Origin: Erwinia pyrifoliae DSM 12163
GTDB taxonomy: Bacteria; Pseudomonadota; Gammaproteobacteria; Enterobacterales; Enterobacteriaceae
Reading direction: 5' to 3'
Assembly (NCBI RefSeq): GCF_000026985.1
Contig: NC_017390.1
Location: 3,941,913 to 4,005,912, forward strand
Length of the DNA: 64,000 nt
The number at the start of each line of letters is the position of its first letter. Position 1 is the first letter of the stretch. Below are positions 8,501 to 17,593 of this stretch, in pieces. Below the pieces are notes generated by a model. It was not told the DNA's origin, did no database searches, and was given only the letters and a program-made list of their open reading frames with translations. The translations under genes and the position numbers were made by a program.

Positions 8501-10570
8501 ATGACTGATAAAACTTTTCTGGTGGAAATCGGCACCGAAGAACTGCCTCCGAAAGCGCTGCGCAGCCTGGCCGAATCCTTTGCCGCCAATCTGACCGCCG
8601 AGCTTGACGCTGCGGGCCTCCCCCACGGCGAAGTGAGCTGGTTTGCCGCCCCGCGCCGTCTGGCGCTGAAAGTCGCTAATCTGAGTGCCGCACAGCCGGA
8701 TCGCGAAGTGGAAAAACGCGGCCCGGCGATCCAGGCGGCGTTTGATGCTAACGGCGTGGCCACCAAGGCCGCTGAAGGCTGGGCGCGCGGCTGTGGTATT
8801 ACCGTTGACCAGGCCGAGCGTCTGAGCACCGATAAAGGTGAATGGCTGATGTACCGCGCCCGGGTCACCGGTGAGCGCACCCAGGTACTGCTGCCCGCGA
8901 TGATTGCCACTTCGCTGGCAAAACTGCCGATCCCGAAACTGATGCGCTGGGGCGCGTCCGAGGTGCAGTTCGTGCGCCCGGTTCACACCGTGACGCTGCT
9001 GCTGGGCGATGAGCTGGTCCCCGCCAATATTCTCGGCATCGATTCGGCGCGCACCCTTCGCGGCCACCGCTTTATGGGCGAGCCGGCGTTCACCATCGAC
9101 CATGCCGACCAGTACCCGCAGATCCTGCTGGAGCGCGGTAAAGTGCAGGCGAACTACGAAGTGCGTAAAGCCATCATTAAAGCAGATGCCGAAGCGGCAG
9201 CCGCGAAAATTGGCGGTGTGGCTGACCTGAGCGACAGCCTGCTGGAAGAAGTCACCTCGCTGGTTGAATGGCCGGTTGTGTTGACGGCGAAGTTTGAAGA
9301 GAAGTTCCTTGCGGTTCCTGCCGAAGCGCTGGTGTACACCATGAAGGGCGATCAGAAATACTTCCCGGTGTATGACAAGGCGGGCAAGCTGCTGCCGAAC
9401 TTTATCTTTGTGACCAACATTGAGTCGAAAGACCCGCAGCAGATTATCTCCGGTAATGAGAAGGTGGTGCGCCCACGTCTTGCTGACGCTGAATTCTTCT
9501 TTAACAGCGACCGCAAACGCCGTCTGGAAGATAACCTGCCGCGTCTGGAAACCGTGCTGTTCCAGAAAGAGCTGGGCACCCTGCGTGCGAAAACCGACCG
9601 CATTCAGGCGCTGGCCGGCTGGGTTGCTGCGCAGATTGGCGCTGACGTTAATCACGCCACGCGGGCTGGCCTGCTATCCAAATGCGACCTGATGACCAAT
9701 ATGGTGTTTGAGTTTACCGACACGCAGGGCGTGATGGGTATGCACTACGCACGTCATGACGGTGAAGCCGAAGACGTGGCGGTAGCGCTGAACGAGCAGT
9801 ATCAGCCGCGCTTTGCCGGTGATGAGCTGCCCTCTAACCCGGTGGCCTGTGCGCTGGCGATTGCGGACAAGATGGATACTCTGGCGGGCATCTTCGGTAT
9901 CGGTCAGCATCCGAAAGGCGATAAAGACCCGTTCGCGCTGCGCCGTGCTGCGCTGGGCGTGCTGCGTATCATCGTCGAGAAGAATCTGCCACTGGATCTG
10001 CAAACACTGACCGAAGAAGCGGTGCGTCTGTATGGCAACAAGCTGTCTAACGCTAAAGCGGTCGATGAAGTGATCGACTTTATGCTGGGCCGTTTCCGCA
10101 CCTGGTATCAGGAAGAGGGCCACAGCGTCGATACCCTTCAGGCGGTGCTGGCACGTCGCCCAACGCGCCCGGCAGACTTCGATGCACGTATGAAAGCGGT
10201 ATCTCACTTCCGTACGCTGGAGCAGGCGGCGAGCCTGGCGGCAGCCAACAAGCGCGTCTCCAATATTCTCGCTAAGGCTACCGAACCGCTGAACGATAGC
10301 GTGCAGGCATCGCTGCTGAAAGAGAATGAAGAGATCAAACTGGCGACTTATGTCACCGCCCTGAGCAGCAAACTGCAGCCGTTCTTTGCCGAAGGGCGTT
10401 ACCAGGATGCGCTGATTGAGCTGGCGCAGCTGCGCGAAACGGTCGATAACTTCTTCGACAAAGTGATGGTCAACGCCGAAGATAAAAAAGTGCGTATCAA
10501 CCGACTGACGCTGCTGGCCAAGCTGCGTGAGCTGTTCCTACAGGTGGCCGATATCTCTCTGCTGCAATAA
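8501..10570 (+). CDS. glyS: Glycyl-tRNA synthetase beta subunit
   Basis: 689 residues, exactly the E. coli length. It binds tRNA-Gly and completes the alpha2beta2 enzyme with GlyQ. The N-terminus [20 protein letters not shown] and the C-terminal anticodon-binding region ending [20 protein letters not shown] are typical. The ATG at 8501 has AGAGGCAG upstream and follows glyQ by 9 bp. No oddities seen. Confidence 0.98.
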   Translation: MTDKTFLVEIGTEELPPKALRSLAESFAANLTAELDAAGLPHGEVSWFAAPRRLALKVANLSAAQPDREVEKRGPAIQAAFDANGVATKAAEGWARGCGITVDQAERLSTDKGEWLMYRARVTGERTQVLLPAMIATSLAKLPIPKLMRWGASEVQFVRPVHTVTLLLGDELVPANILGIDSARTLRGHRFMGEPAFTIDHADQYPQILLERGKVQANYEVRKAIIKADAEAAAAKIGGVADLSDSLLEEVTSLVEWPVVLTAKFEEKFLAVPAEALVYTMKGDQKYFPVYDKAGKLLPNFIFVTNIESKDPQQIISGNEKVVRPRLADAEFFFNSDRKRRLEDNLPRLETVLFQKELGTLRAKTDRIQALAGWVAAQIGADVNHATRAGLLSKCDLMTNMVFEFTDTQGVMGMHYARHDGEAEDVAVALNEQYQPRFAGDELPSNPVACALAIADKMDTLAGIFGIGQHPKGDKDPFALRRAALGVLRIIVEKNLPLDLQTLTEEAVRLYGNKLSNAKAVDEVIDFMLGRFRTWYQEEGHSVDTLQAVLARRPTRPADFDARMKAVSHFRTLEQAASLAAANKRVSNILAKATEPLNDSVQASLLKENEEIKLATYVTALSSKLQPFFAEGRYQDALIELAQLRETVDNFFDKVMVNAEDKKVRINRLTLLAKLRELFLQVADISLLQ

Positions 10571-10581
10571 TTGATGTCGCA

Positions 10582-10609
10582 AGCGGCGGAATAACGTGTT
10601 TCCGCCGCT
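10582..10609 (+). terminator. Hairpin after glyS, probable terminator
   Basis: Perfect 9 bp stem AGCGGCGGA / TCCGCCGCT with a 10-base loop, starting 11 bp after the glyS stop. There is no strong T run, so it may be a processing or attenuating hairpin rather than a full intrinsic terminator. Confidence 0.55.
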
Positions 10610-10697
10610 ACCCGTATCAGCATAATACGCTAACAGACGGGCGGCTAAATTTTCCCGCTTGCTGCGTTTATCAGACATTTCATTTTACTCTTCCACA

Positions 10698-11054
10698 GAT
10701 GGCCAGCGTGAAAACAGCCTGGGTATGATCCTCGACTGTGTTGCTGCGCCGCACGATCCCGGCCCGTACCTTAGCGCGCTGAAGACCAACGGGCATCTGG
10801 TTCTGGTGGGTATTCCTGATACGCCGCATAAATCACCAGACGTCATGCCGATGGTATTTAAGCGCCTGAGCATCTCAGGAACGTCGATAGGTAGTATTAA
10901 TGAAACACAGCAGATGCTCGATTTCTGCGGACAATACCATATCGTGTCTGAGGTTGAAGTGATCCGTCTGGATGAAGTCAAACAGGCGTTTGAACGGATG
11001 CTGAAAGGGGATGTAAAATATCGTTTTGTCATCGATATGAAAGCCGGTAAATAG
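10698..11054 (+). pseudogene. Zinc-type alcohol dehydrogenase, C-terminal remnant
   Basis: The frame ending at 11054 reads as the last ~115 residues of a medium-chain, zinc-dependent, NADP-type alcohol dehydrogenase (YahK/cinnamyl-alcohol group): GMILDCVAAPHDPGPYLSAL, then GHLVLVGIPDTP and the family-typical end FERMLKGDVKYRFVIDMK. The N-terminal catalytic domain with the zinc ligands is absent; the sequence before about 10698 is unrelated. It is a 5'-truncated gene left between glyS and yiaG, without a plausible start of its own. Confidence 0.75.
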
Positions 11055-11065
11055 CCTTAAGAGGC

Positions 11066-11088
11066 AAAAACCCGCCTTGATGGCGGGT
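11066..11088 (-). terminator. Intrinsic terminator of yiaG (bidirectional stem)
   Basis: Stem ACCCGCC / GGCGGGT (11070-11076 with 11082-11088) followed on the minus strand by a run of T. It lies 9 bp beyond the yiaG stop and also caps the dehydrogenase remnant from the other side. Confidence 0.8.
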
Positions 11089-11096
11089 CCATTCTC

Positions 11097-11390
11097 TTAG
11101 TTCAGCAGATCTCTGCTGAGATACGGATTCGACTGAATCAACTTCATTAACTTTTGCGCACTGCGTGACGGTTTGGTTCGTTTGGCTTCCCAACTTTTTA
11201 CCGACGATACGCTCACGCCTAACACCTGGGCAAACTCATCAATCTTCAGGCCGGTTATTTCCCGGATCCGCTGCGGTTCGGGCATCGCCATACTGTCCTT
11301 AGAGGCGGTTACCGCCGGTATCCCATCACGGGTTAACACTATCTGCTCCAGACTTGACAGCAGTTCGTACATTGGATCTTTAGTCTCCAT
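11097..11390 (-). CDS. yiaG: YiaG-type HTH transcriptional regulator
   Basis: 97 residues. Strongly similar to E. coli YiaG: DPMYELLSSLEQIVL at the N-terminus and an Xre/antitoxin-like helix-turn-helix in the C-terminal half (GLKIDEFAQVLGVSVSSVKS, then WEAKRTKPS). The ATG at 11390 has GAGG 7 bases upstream and gives METKDPM, matching the E. coli start; the in-frame GTG two codons earlier is less likely. No toxin gene adjoins it, so despite its HigA-like fold it is not an obvious toxin-antitoxin partner. Neighbours glyS and yiaF are also yiaG neighbours in E. coli. Target genes are unknown. Confidence 0.85.
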   Translation of the reverse strand: METKDPMYELLSSLEQIVLTRDGIPAVTASKDSMAMPEPQRIREITGLKIDEFAQVLGVSVSSVKSWEAKRTKPSRSAQKLMKLIQSNPYLSRDLLN

Positions 11391-11436
11391 CGGCACACCT
11401 CAATAAACTCACATAAACGTGAACAACCAGAGGGGT

Positions 11437-11457
11437 AGAACCTGAGGCTCAGGTTCT
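11437..11457. promoter_or_regulatory. Perfect 21 bp palindrome upstream of yiaG, candidate operator
   Basis: AGAACCTGAG-G-CTCAGGTTCT, two perfect 10 bp arms around one central base, 47 bp before the yiaG start. Its place and symmetry fit an autoregulatory site for an Xre-type dimer. The assignment is inference. Confidence 0.5.
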
Positions 11458-11722
11458 GAATACTGGCGGACATTTGCCACAGCGACGCTTTCGGACAGCA
11501 AAATGGAAAACGCCAGAACCCTAAGTATTAGATCACTTTTGAAGTTTTGATCATGCTTTTACATTATTTTTCCTGATGCGGCTGCACCGGCGGAAGTCAA
11601 CAGGATGAGAATTTTGTTGCTAAGACACGACTATCCATAAAAATTGATTTCGACTATTCTTTACGCAAGATTAATTGTGCAGGCAAAACCGACAGGAATC
11701 TGTTAACAGGAGTCCATTTCTT

Positions 11723-12439
11723 ATGAAGACAGGATTATCACGCATCTGGACGCGCGTGCTGGTGCCGTTTATGGCACTGTTGCTGGTGACGCAGCTGACC
11801 GGCTGCGGCGATAAAGAAGCCGAACAGCGCAAAGCGTTTGTCGATTTTCTGCAAAATACCGTGATGCGTAGCGGCGAGCATTTACCAAGCCTGAGCGAAG
11901 ATCAGAAGCAGAAGTTCGGCAATTATGTCAGTGACTACGCCATTCTCTACGGTTTCGCCCAACAGATTAATCGGGCGGTAGATTCCGGTCTGAAGCCGGT
12001 GGTGAATGAGCTTTCTACCATCCGCACACCGCAGGATTATCTGACGCACCGCGATGCGCTGCGCCAGGCGAGCGGTTCTCTCGGCGTGCTCGGTCAGCAG
12101 ATCCAGACAGCGAAAACCCAGGCCGACAGCAGCAAAGCCACGTTGAAGCAGCCTGAAGACCTGAAAACGGTGTACGATAACGTGTTCAATAAAGTGGTGA
12201 CTCAGCCTGCCGCTTCCTTGTCCCCGCTGTTGCCGGCATTACAAACCCTGAGTCAGGATGTGGTGCAAACCGGGGACTTCCTGCAACAGCAGGGAGCACG
12301 AGTCAGCTTTAACGGCCCGGCTATCCAGTTCCCTACTCAGGAGCAGGCAACGCAGTACAATACGCTGATGAGTAATCTGAGCAATAACGTTCAGGCTTTT
12401 TCCCAGGCGCAGCGCGTGCTACAGGCCGGCGTTCAGTAA
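11723..12439 (+). CDS. yiaF: YiaF-like lipoprotein, DUF3053 family
   Basis: 238 residues from ATG 11723, chosen for the ACAGGAGT Shine-Dalgarno sequence and because it begins the signal peptide; the frame is open further upstream but without coding character. The N-terminus has Arg residues, a hydrophobic stretch and a lipobox LTGC (LLVTQLTGCGDKEA), so it is a lipid-anchored envelope protein. The rest is alpha-helical, Gln-rich DUF3053. Its function is not established. It lies divergent from yiaG, as expected from E. coli gene order. Confidence 0.85.
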   Translation: MKTGLSRIWTRVLVPFMALLLVTQLTGCGDKEAEQRKAFVDFLQNTVMRSGEHLPSLSEDQKQKFGNYVSDYAILYGFAQQINRAVDSGLKPVVNELSTIRTPQDYLTHRDALRQASGSLGVLGQQIQTAKTQADSSKATLKQPEDLKTVYDNVFNKVVTQPAASLSPLLPALQTLSQDVVQTGDFLQQQGARVSFNGPAIQFPTQEQATQYNTLMSNLSNNVQAFSQAQRVLQAGVQ

Positions 12440-12482
12440 CTGTCCGTGACGAGTCCTGATATAGGTTGACGCTTTCAGCCTT

Positions 12483-12520
12483 AAAGCGCCTGATGAACTT
12501 CATCGGGCGCTTTGCATTTT
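12483..12520 (+). terminator. Intrinsic terminator of yiaF
   Basis: Stem AAAGCGCC(TGATG) / (CATC)GGGCGCTTT followed by GCATTTT, 43 bp after the yiaF stop. Confidence 0.75.
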
Positions 12521-12599
12521 AACGACCGGTGCAGCCGCTGCATGGCTTTTTTGTCAGCGTGGCTCCGAACTCAGTATTGATTACCTTTACAAGCGCTTC

Positions 12600-12935
12600 A
12601 AAAAAAGTGAGCTTTGACTTCTGATTCAGCAAGTTGCTGTTCCCGTTCTTTCATCCGCTGTTCGGGATTAAGGGGTATTTTGGGCATGTTAACTCCGCTC
12701 ATTCTTGCATAAGAGGGGGAAACCCAGCCGAGTTGACCGTATTTGCGTAGCCACTTGATGAGGGTTGAACTGCCTGAATACCGTCGCGCTCTTGCGCCTG
12801 ACGCCAGGTCATTTCACCTTTTACGATCTGTTCGACAATGACTAATTTAAAGGATAGAGGGTAATCGCGTTGCGTGCGTTTAACATATTGGTTCGTCACA
12901 TTTTCCTCAGTATGCAAGTAAAATGTGTCAACGCG
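12600..12935 (-). pseudogene. IS3-family orfA transposase relic
   Basis: Minus-strand reading from GTG at 12899 gives VTNQYVKRTQRDYPLSFKLV followed by EMTWRQAQERDGIQ, the N-terminal helix-turn-helix of an IS3-group OrfA. After about 45 codons the frame breaks; the continuation MPKIPLNPEQRMKEREQQLA is in another frame and ends near 12600. OrfB with the DDE residues is missing. A short piece of IS end sequence reaches about 12935. It is a dead relic between yiaF and the microcin-like gene. Confidence 0.75.
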
Positions 12936-12960
12936 CTATTGAGGACGGGGCAGTTAATAA

Positions 12961-12988
12961 AAAAAGGGCAACGTCCGTTGCCCTTTTT
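12961..12988. terminator. Bidirectional intrinsic terminator (perfect 13 bp arms)
   Basis: AAAAAGGGCAACG-TC-CGTTGCCCTTTTT, a perfect palindrome with T runs on both strands. It lies 22 bp beyond the stop of the minus-strand microcin-like gene and also faces the IS3 relic. Confidence 0.85.
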
Positions 12989-13009
12989 GCCGCAGTGCTT
13001 AATATTTAA

Positions 13010-13267
13010 TTACGCGTGTTGAGGTGCGTGAACCACAGCCCAATTATTAAGAACTTTATGGCCATCGAGACCCATATCGTTAAGATACTGCACCATACTA
13101 CCTCTCAAATAATAATTAGTCGCTACTTCAAAACGCCAATCATGGGTGTTATTATAAAGCGAGGCAATGCAGGAAATGGATTCAAACCCTTTCACCCCGT
13201 CAACGAACGCATTGCCAGCACCTGAAACAAGATCTACTTCAGATGACGAAATTTCACGAATTCCCAA
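13010..13267 (-). CDS. Putative microcin/bacteriocin-like peptide precursor with double-glycine-type leader
   Basis: 85 residues. The N-terminus IREISSSEVDLVSGAG has the form of leaders cleaved by C39-peptidase ABC exporters (compare the recalled microcin E492 leader ending FGAG and microcin V ending SGG). Cleavage after Gly18 would leave a 67-residue peptide with one Cys and aromatic residues. The frame opens with TTG at 13267, preceded by GGAG nine bases upstream; no ATG is available. A strong terminator follows. I see no immunity, exporter or accessory gene beside it, so any secretion would need machinery elsewhere. Leader type is seen; antibacterial activity is inference, and a secreted non-toxic peptide is possible. 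Confidence 0.55.
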   Translation of the reverse strand: MGIREISSSEVDLVSGAGNAFVDGVKGFESISCIASLYNNTHDWRFEVATNYYLRGSMVQYLNDMGLDGHKVLNNWAVVHAPQHA

Positions 13268-13417
13268 TTTTTATATCTCCATTTTTAAAGTGAAATAATA
13301 TTTAGCCAATAGTAGTTGGCCAAATGAATAGTAACAAATTAAGATGAAAAATATTTTAGTAAAAAGTCCATTATTCTGATTTTCCGAAGGAAATAATCGT
13401 TTTCTATTCTTTTTTTA

Positions 13418-13501
13418 TCAGAAAACTGAAAACAACGCGATAAAAACCCCAAATAAGGCACATGCCCAATTACTTTCCCTGACCACAAACTTCACCGACA
13501 T
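13418..13501 (-). CDS. Possible 27-residue membrane peptide upstream of the microcin-like gene
   Basis: ATG at 13501 opens a 27-codon frame ending TGA, with a hydrophobic stretch ACALFGVFIALFSVF that could span the membrane. It lies about 150 bp upstream of, and on the same strand as, the microcin-like gene, so a small immunity or accessory peptide is conceivable. The ribosome-binding site is poor and short frames arise by chance, so this is a weak call. Confidence 0.2.
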   Translation of the reverse strand: MSVKFVVRESNWACALFGVFIALFSVF

Positions 13502-14015
13502 AATGACTCACTCACAAACCCTTGTAAGAATAAGAATAAATATAATCTTGCATTACCTTAAGCATTTTCCATGTGGTCAAAACAGGTATCGGTCATAGCT
13601 GAAATCACGAAGGAATAGTGTCGTATGCACTATGTATTTACAGTGCCTCATGCCTTATTGCGCTTACTGTGACGCGCAGACTTTGCCAGACATCATAAAA
13701 CCTTTTTTGCTGCGCAGACTACCTGCTTTAAAAATCACATACAAGCATTATCTAATGGATACCATTCATAAAATGACTTTTATCTCCAGGCTATTACTGA
13801 ATTCAACCTAAATATAATCCCTTAATAGTCATATTAAATTTTCATTTAAAGAAAGTATTTTTACAACCTATTAGCTATCAACATGGTTGGTCAATACGTT
13901 CCGATCTCAATGACTCCTTTTCCGCTGGCGATAAACTTTTTCGCAAGCTCACTGCTTAACCCCATCGGGTCAGTCTTCTTTGTCGTGGGCGGGTTAATAA
14001 GGACGAAGTCATTTT
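13502..14015. other. AT-rich intergenic stretch between microcin-like region and mtl control region
   Basis: No convincing gene. On the minus strand a 48-codon open stretch (about 14038-13893) ends in GLSSELAKKFIASGKGVIEI and looks protein-like, but it has no start and overlaps the first CRP-like site; at most it is a relic. Confidence 0.5.
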
Positions 14016-14031
14016 TGTGATCTAATTCACA
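14016..14031. promoter_or_regulatory. CRP-like site 1 upstream of mtlA
   Basis: TGTGA-TCTAAT-TCACA, a full match to the CRP half-site pattern TGTGA-N6-TCACA. It is the most distal of four such sites before mtlA; the E. coli mtl operator region also carries several CRP sites. Confidence 0.8.
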
Positions 14032-14059
14032 TTATAAGAACAAACACCATTCGTTTTTA

Positions 14060-14075
14060 TGTGACAAGGATCACA
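14060..14075. promoter_or_regulatory. CRP-like site 2 upstream of mtlA
   Basis: TGTGA-CAAGGA-TCACA, a full match, centred 44 bp from site 1, which is close to four DNA helical turns. Confidence 0.8.
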
Positions 14076-14132
14076 TAACAAGGCTATGTTCAACCCATTT
14101 CCCTGCAGTTAGCCGCATATAACTTTATTATT

Positions 14133-14148
14133 TGTGATTAAAATCACT
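14133..14148. promoter_or_regulatory. CRP-like site 3 upstream of mtlA
   Basis: TGTGA-TTAAAA-TCACT, one mismatch from the CRP pattern. Confidence 0.7.
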
Positions 14149-14176
14149 AAAAACAATCCTATCCCCCCCACACTTC

Positions 14177-14192
14177 AGTGACGAACATCACA
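14177..14192. promoter_or_regulatory. CRP-like site 4 upstream of mtlA
   Basis: AGTGA-CGAACA-TCACA, one mismatch, about 150 bp before the mtlA start and likely nearest the promoter; it is centred 44 bp from site 3, the same interval as between sites 1 and 2. Confidence 0.7.
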
Positions 14193-14339
14193 CTTAATCC
14201 CCTGGCTACGCAAACGCCATATCCACATGATAGAGTCTGCCGGCATACAGTGACACCAGCGGCCACGCCGTAACGTCTCATACAAAAATCAACGCGCTCT
14301 CTTATTGGGTTAGCGCGTACTTATAAGAGGTGAGTTTAT

Positions 14340-16271
14340 ATGTCCTCATCAGACATCAAGGTCAAAGTTCAAAGCTTTGGTCGTTTTCTGAGTAATATGG
14401 TAATGCCAAATATCGGGGCGTTTATCGCCTGGGGTATCATTACCGCGCTATTTATCCCAACAGGATGGCTGCCGAACGCCACGCTGGCGAAACTGGTGGC
14501 GCCAATGATCACCTACCTGCTGCCACTGCTGATTGGTTATACCGGTGGCCGTCTGGTCGGCGGCGATCGCGGCGGCGTAGTGGGGGCGATCACTACCATG
14601 GGCGTTATCGCCGGTGCTGACATGCCGATGTTCCTCGGGTCGATGGTTGCCGGTCCTCTGGGCGGCTGGGCAATCAAAACCTTCGACCGCCGGATTGACG
14701 GTAGAATCAAAAGCGGTTTCGAAATGCTGGTCAACAACTTCTCTGCCGGTATCATCGGCATGCTGTTGGCGGTTCTCGCCTTCCTGGCGATTGGCCCAAT
14801 GGTTCAGGGACTGTCACATATTCTCGCCGCCGGCGTTAATCTGATGGTACAAAATAATCTGCTGCCGCTGACCTCCATCTTTGTGGAACCGGCGAAAATT
14901 CTGTTTCTCAATAACGCGATCAACCACGGTATCTTCTCGCCGCTGGGAATTCAGCAGGCGAGCGAAGCCGGAAAATCGATTTTCTTCCTGATTGAAGCTA
15001 ACCCAGGCCCTGGAATGGGCGTGCTAATGGCCTATCTATTCTTCGGCCGTGGCAGTGCCAAACAATCAGCCGGTGGGGCAGCAATTATCCACTTCTTCGG
15101 CGGTATTCACGAAATCTACTTCCCGTATGTGCTGATGAACCCTCGCCTGATCCTCGCCGTGATCCTCGGTGGTATGACCGGCGTTTTCACCCTTACACTG
15201 TTAAACGGCGGCCTGGTTTCTCCGGCTTCACCGGGATCTATCCTTGCCATACTGGCCATGACGCCAAAAGGAGCCTACTTCGCTAACATCGCGGCGATTG
15301 CCGCAGCCTTTGCTGTTTCCTTCGTGATTGCGGCTATTCTGCTGAAAACCAGCAGGGCGAAAGAGTCTGATGATATTGAAGCAGCAACTCGCCGCATGCA
15401 GGAGATGAAATCCCAGTCCAAAGACCCGTCTGCTCCTGCGCCAATGGGTAACAAAGGCTTGCAAGGTGATCTAAGTCACGTACGCAAAATTATCGTAGCC
15501 TGTGATGCCGGTATGGGTTCCAGCGCAATGGGTGCTGGCGTACTGCGTAAGAAAGTGAATGAAGCGGGACTGAGCAATATCTCCGTCACTAACAGCGCGA
15601 TCAACAGCCTGCCGGGCGATGTAGACCTGGTGATCACCCATCGCGATCTGACTGAACGCGCGATGCGCCAGGCACCTCATGCGCAGCATATTTCGCTGAC
15701 CAACTTCCTTGATAGCGGGCTGTATAATGATTTGACGGCGCGTTTGACGGAGGCAGCCCGCACTGCCGAACATCATGAGAAAGTCAGCGCGGTACTCAAT
15801 GACAGCCTTGATGAAAACCAGCAAAACCTGTTCAAACTGAGCGCCAGCAACGTATTTCTTGGCAATCACGCCAGCAATAAAGAGCAGGCTATTCGCTTCG
15901 CCGGTGAGCAGTTGGTCAAGGGTGGATACGTAGAAGCGGAATACGTAGAGGCAATGCTGGCACGCGAGGAACTGACGCCAACCTACCTCGGTGAATCTAT
16001 CGCCGTGCCACACGGAACAGTAGAAGCGAAAGACCGCGTGCTAAAAACCGGTGTGGTATTCTGCCAATACCCTGCCGGAGTTCACTTCGGTGAAGAGCCT
16101 GAAGACATCGCCCGGCTGGTCATTGGTATCGCCGCGCGCAATAACGAGCATATCCAGGTCATTACCAGCCTGACTAACGCGCTGGATGACGAAAATGTGA
16201 TTGCACGCCTGGCTACCACGACAGATGTGCAGGAAGTTCTGCAGCTCCTGTCCGGTAAAACCAGCCAATAA
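14340..16271 (+). CDS. mtlA: Mannitol-specific PTS enzyme IICBA
   Basis: 643 residues (E. coli 637). It imports D-mannitol through the inner membrane and phosphorylates it to mannitol-1-phosphate. The IIC channel domain covers about residues 1-340 with the substrate motif [14 protein letters not shown] has its phosphorylated Cys388 in [12 protein letters not shown] has the active His558 in [10 protein letters not shown]. All three domains are intact in the family order C-B-A. It is the first gene of mtlADR, behind four CRP-like sites, so catabolite control is expected together with MtlR repression. The ATG at 14340 has AAGAGGTGAG upstream. Confidence 0.98.
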   Translation: MSSSDIKVKVQSFGRFLSNMVMPNIGAFIAWGIITALFIPTGWLPNATLAKLVAPMITYLLPLLIGYTGGRLVGGDRGGVVGAITTMGVIAGADMPMFLGSMVAGPLGGWAIKTFDRRIDGRIKSGFEMLVNNFSAGIIGMLLAVLAFLAIGPMVQGLSHILAAGVNLMVQNNLLPLTSIFVEPAKILFLNNAINHGIFSPLGIQQASEAGKSIFFLIEANPGPGMGVLMAYLFFGRGSAKQSAGGAAIIHFFGGIHEIYFPYVLMNPRLILAVILGGMTGVFTLTLLNGGLVSPASPGSILAILAMTPKGAYFANIAAIAAAFAVSFVIAAILLKTSRAKESDDIEAATRRMQEMKSQSKDPSAPAPMGNKGLQGDLSHVRKIIVACDAGMGSSAMGAGVLRKKVNEAGLSNISVTNSAINSLPGDVDLVITHRDLTERAMRQAPHAQHISLTNFLDSGLYNDLTARLTEAARTAEHHEKVSAVLNDSLDENQQNLFKLSASNVFLGNHASNKEQAIRFAGEQLVKGGYVEAEYVEAMLAREELTPTYLGESIAVPHGTVEAKDRVLKTGVVFCQYPAGVHFGEEPEDIARLVIGIAARNNEHIQVITSLTNALDDENVIARLATTTDVQEVLQLLSGKTSQ

Positions 16272-16369
16272 GCCGTTTTGAGCATGATACCTCTCTGGGG
16301 GCTGGGAATGCCTGGCCCTTTTTTGCTTCGGGAATACATGAGCTTTGCATCATTAATACGGGAATATTT

Positions 16370-17518
16370 ATGAAAGCATTACATTTTGGTGCCGGTAACA
16401 TCGGCCGTGGCTTTATTGGTAAACTGCTGGCCGATGCCGGAGTTCAACTGACTTTCGCCGACGTCAATCAGATCGTACTGGATGCCCTCAACGCCCGTGG
16501 CGAATATCCGGTTCACGTCGTCGGTGAGCAATCGCAGATTGAAAGGGTAAAAGGCGTCAATGCCGTGCACAGCGCCAGCGATGAGGTTATTGCGCTGGTG
16601 GCTGAGGTTGATATCGTTACCACGGCGGTTGGCCCGCAAATCCTTGAACGTATAGCCGGCGGCATTGCAAAAGGTATTGCCAAACGCAGTGATAGCGCTA
16701 ATTCCCGACCGCTAAATATTATCGCCTGTGAAAACATGGTGCGCGGCACCACGCAGCTTAAAGCGCATGTGCTACGCGCGTTGCCCGGGCAGTATCACGC
16801 CTGGCTGGAAGAACACGTCGCCTTTGTCGACTCTGCGGTGGATCGTATAGTTCCCCCTTCTGCAGCAGACAGCAGCGATCCGCTGGAAGTAACGGTTGAA
16901 ACCTTTAGCGAGTGGATTGTTGATAAAACCCAATTTAAAGGCGAGCTGCCAACTATTCCCGGTATGGAACTGACCGACAATCTGATGGCGTTTGTCGAAC
17001 GCAAACTGTTTACGCTCAATACCGGTCACGCTATTGCCGCCTATCTCGGCCAGCTGGCCGGCCATAAAACAATTCGCGAAGCGATACTGGATAAGAACGT
17101 GCGGGCGGTTGTACAAGGAGCCATGGAAGAGAGCGGCGCGGTACTGATTAAGCGCTACGGTTTTGCGGCGGATAAACATGCTGCCTATATCCAGAAAATC
17201 CTTAACCGATTCGAAAACCCGTATCTGAACGATGATGTGGAGCGCGTGGGACGCCAGCCGCTCCGCAAGCTGAGTGCGGGCGACCGCCTGATTAAACCTA
17301 CGCTGGGCACCCTGGAGTACCATCTGCCGAATGATAATCTGGTCACCGGCATTGCCGCAGCACTGCATTACCGCAACGACCAGGATCCGCAGGCGCTCGA
17401 ACTAGCCGCACTGCTGTCCAGCCAGGATGTCGCCTCCACGCTGGCTCAAATCTCCGGACTGGATAGCGACAGCGATGTGGTTAAAGCGGTAGTGAAAGCC
17501 TGGAACACCCTGGCATAA
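16370..17518 (+). CDS. mtlD: Mannitol-1-phosphate 5-dehydrogenase
   Basis: 382 residues, the E. coli length. It oxidises mannitol-1-phosphate to fructose-6-phosphate with NAD. The N-terminal dinucleotide motif [13 protein letters not shown] is at residues 4-16, and the catalytic Lys212-Asn217-His220 spacing (KLFTLNTGH) is conserved. It follows mtlA by 98 bp; the gap has no clear terminator. It shares its fold with the polyol dehydrogenase at 4490 but is shorter and acts on the phosphate ester. Confidence 0.98.
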   Translation: MKALHFGAGNIGRGFIGKLLADAGVQLTFADVNQIVLDALNARGEYPVHVVGEQSQIERVKGVNAVHSASDEVIALVAEVDIVTTAVGPQILERIAGGIAKGIAKRSDSANSRPLNIIACENMVRGTTQLKAHVLRALPGQYHAWLEEHVAFVDSAVDRIVPPSAADSSDPLEVTVETFSEWIVDKTQFKGELPTIPGMELTDNLMAFVERKLFTLNTGHAIAAYLGQLAGHKTIREAILDKNVRAVVQGAMEESGAVLIKRYGFAADKHAAYIQKILNRFENPYLNDDVERVGRQPLRKLSAGDRLIKPTLGTLEYHLPNDNLVTGIAAALHYRNDQDPQALELAALLSSQDVASTLAQISGLDSDSDVVKAVVKAWNTLA

Positions 17519-17519
17519 T

Positions 17520-17573
17520 GTCTGTGCAACCGCTCCTTACGGATGCACAGACGGGGCACAGCACCGCTGTGCC
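17520..17573. repeat. Two hairpins between mtlD and mtlR
   Basis: Stem 1 is GTCTGTGC / GCACAGAC (17520-17527 with 17545-17552). Stem 2 is GGCACAGC-ACC-GCTGTGCC (17555-17573), a perfect 8 bp arm. The shared GCACAG core suggests related sequence. They fill the whole gap and could attenuate or protect transcripts so that less MtlR is made than MtlA and MtlD. Confidence 0.6.
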
Positions 17574-17593
17574 TGCGAAAAAAATGAATCTGT

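Noticed and set aside
7808..9655. Long minus-strand open frame of 615 codons opposite glyQ and glyS
   Set aside because: It lies fully antisense to two certain genes, has the His/Arg/Gln-rich composition of a mirror frame of GC-rich coding DNA, and matches no family.
11097..11390. Possible HigA-type antitoxin
   Set aside because: Sequence matches E. coli YiaG and no toxin frame adjoins, so it was called a YiaG-type regulator.
13893..14038. 48-codon protein-like stretch on the minus strand, including DPMGLSSELAKKFIASGKG
   Set aside because: No start codon, overlaps a full CRP site, too short to assign. Kept only as a possible relic in the intergenic note.
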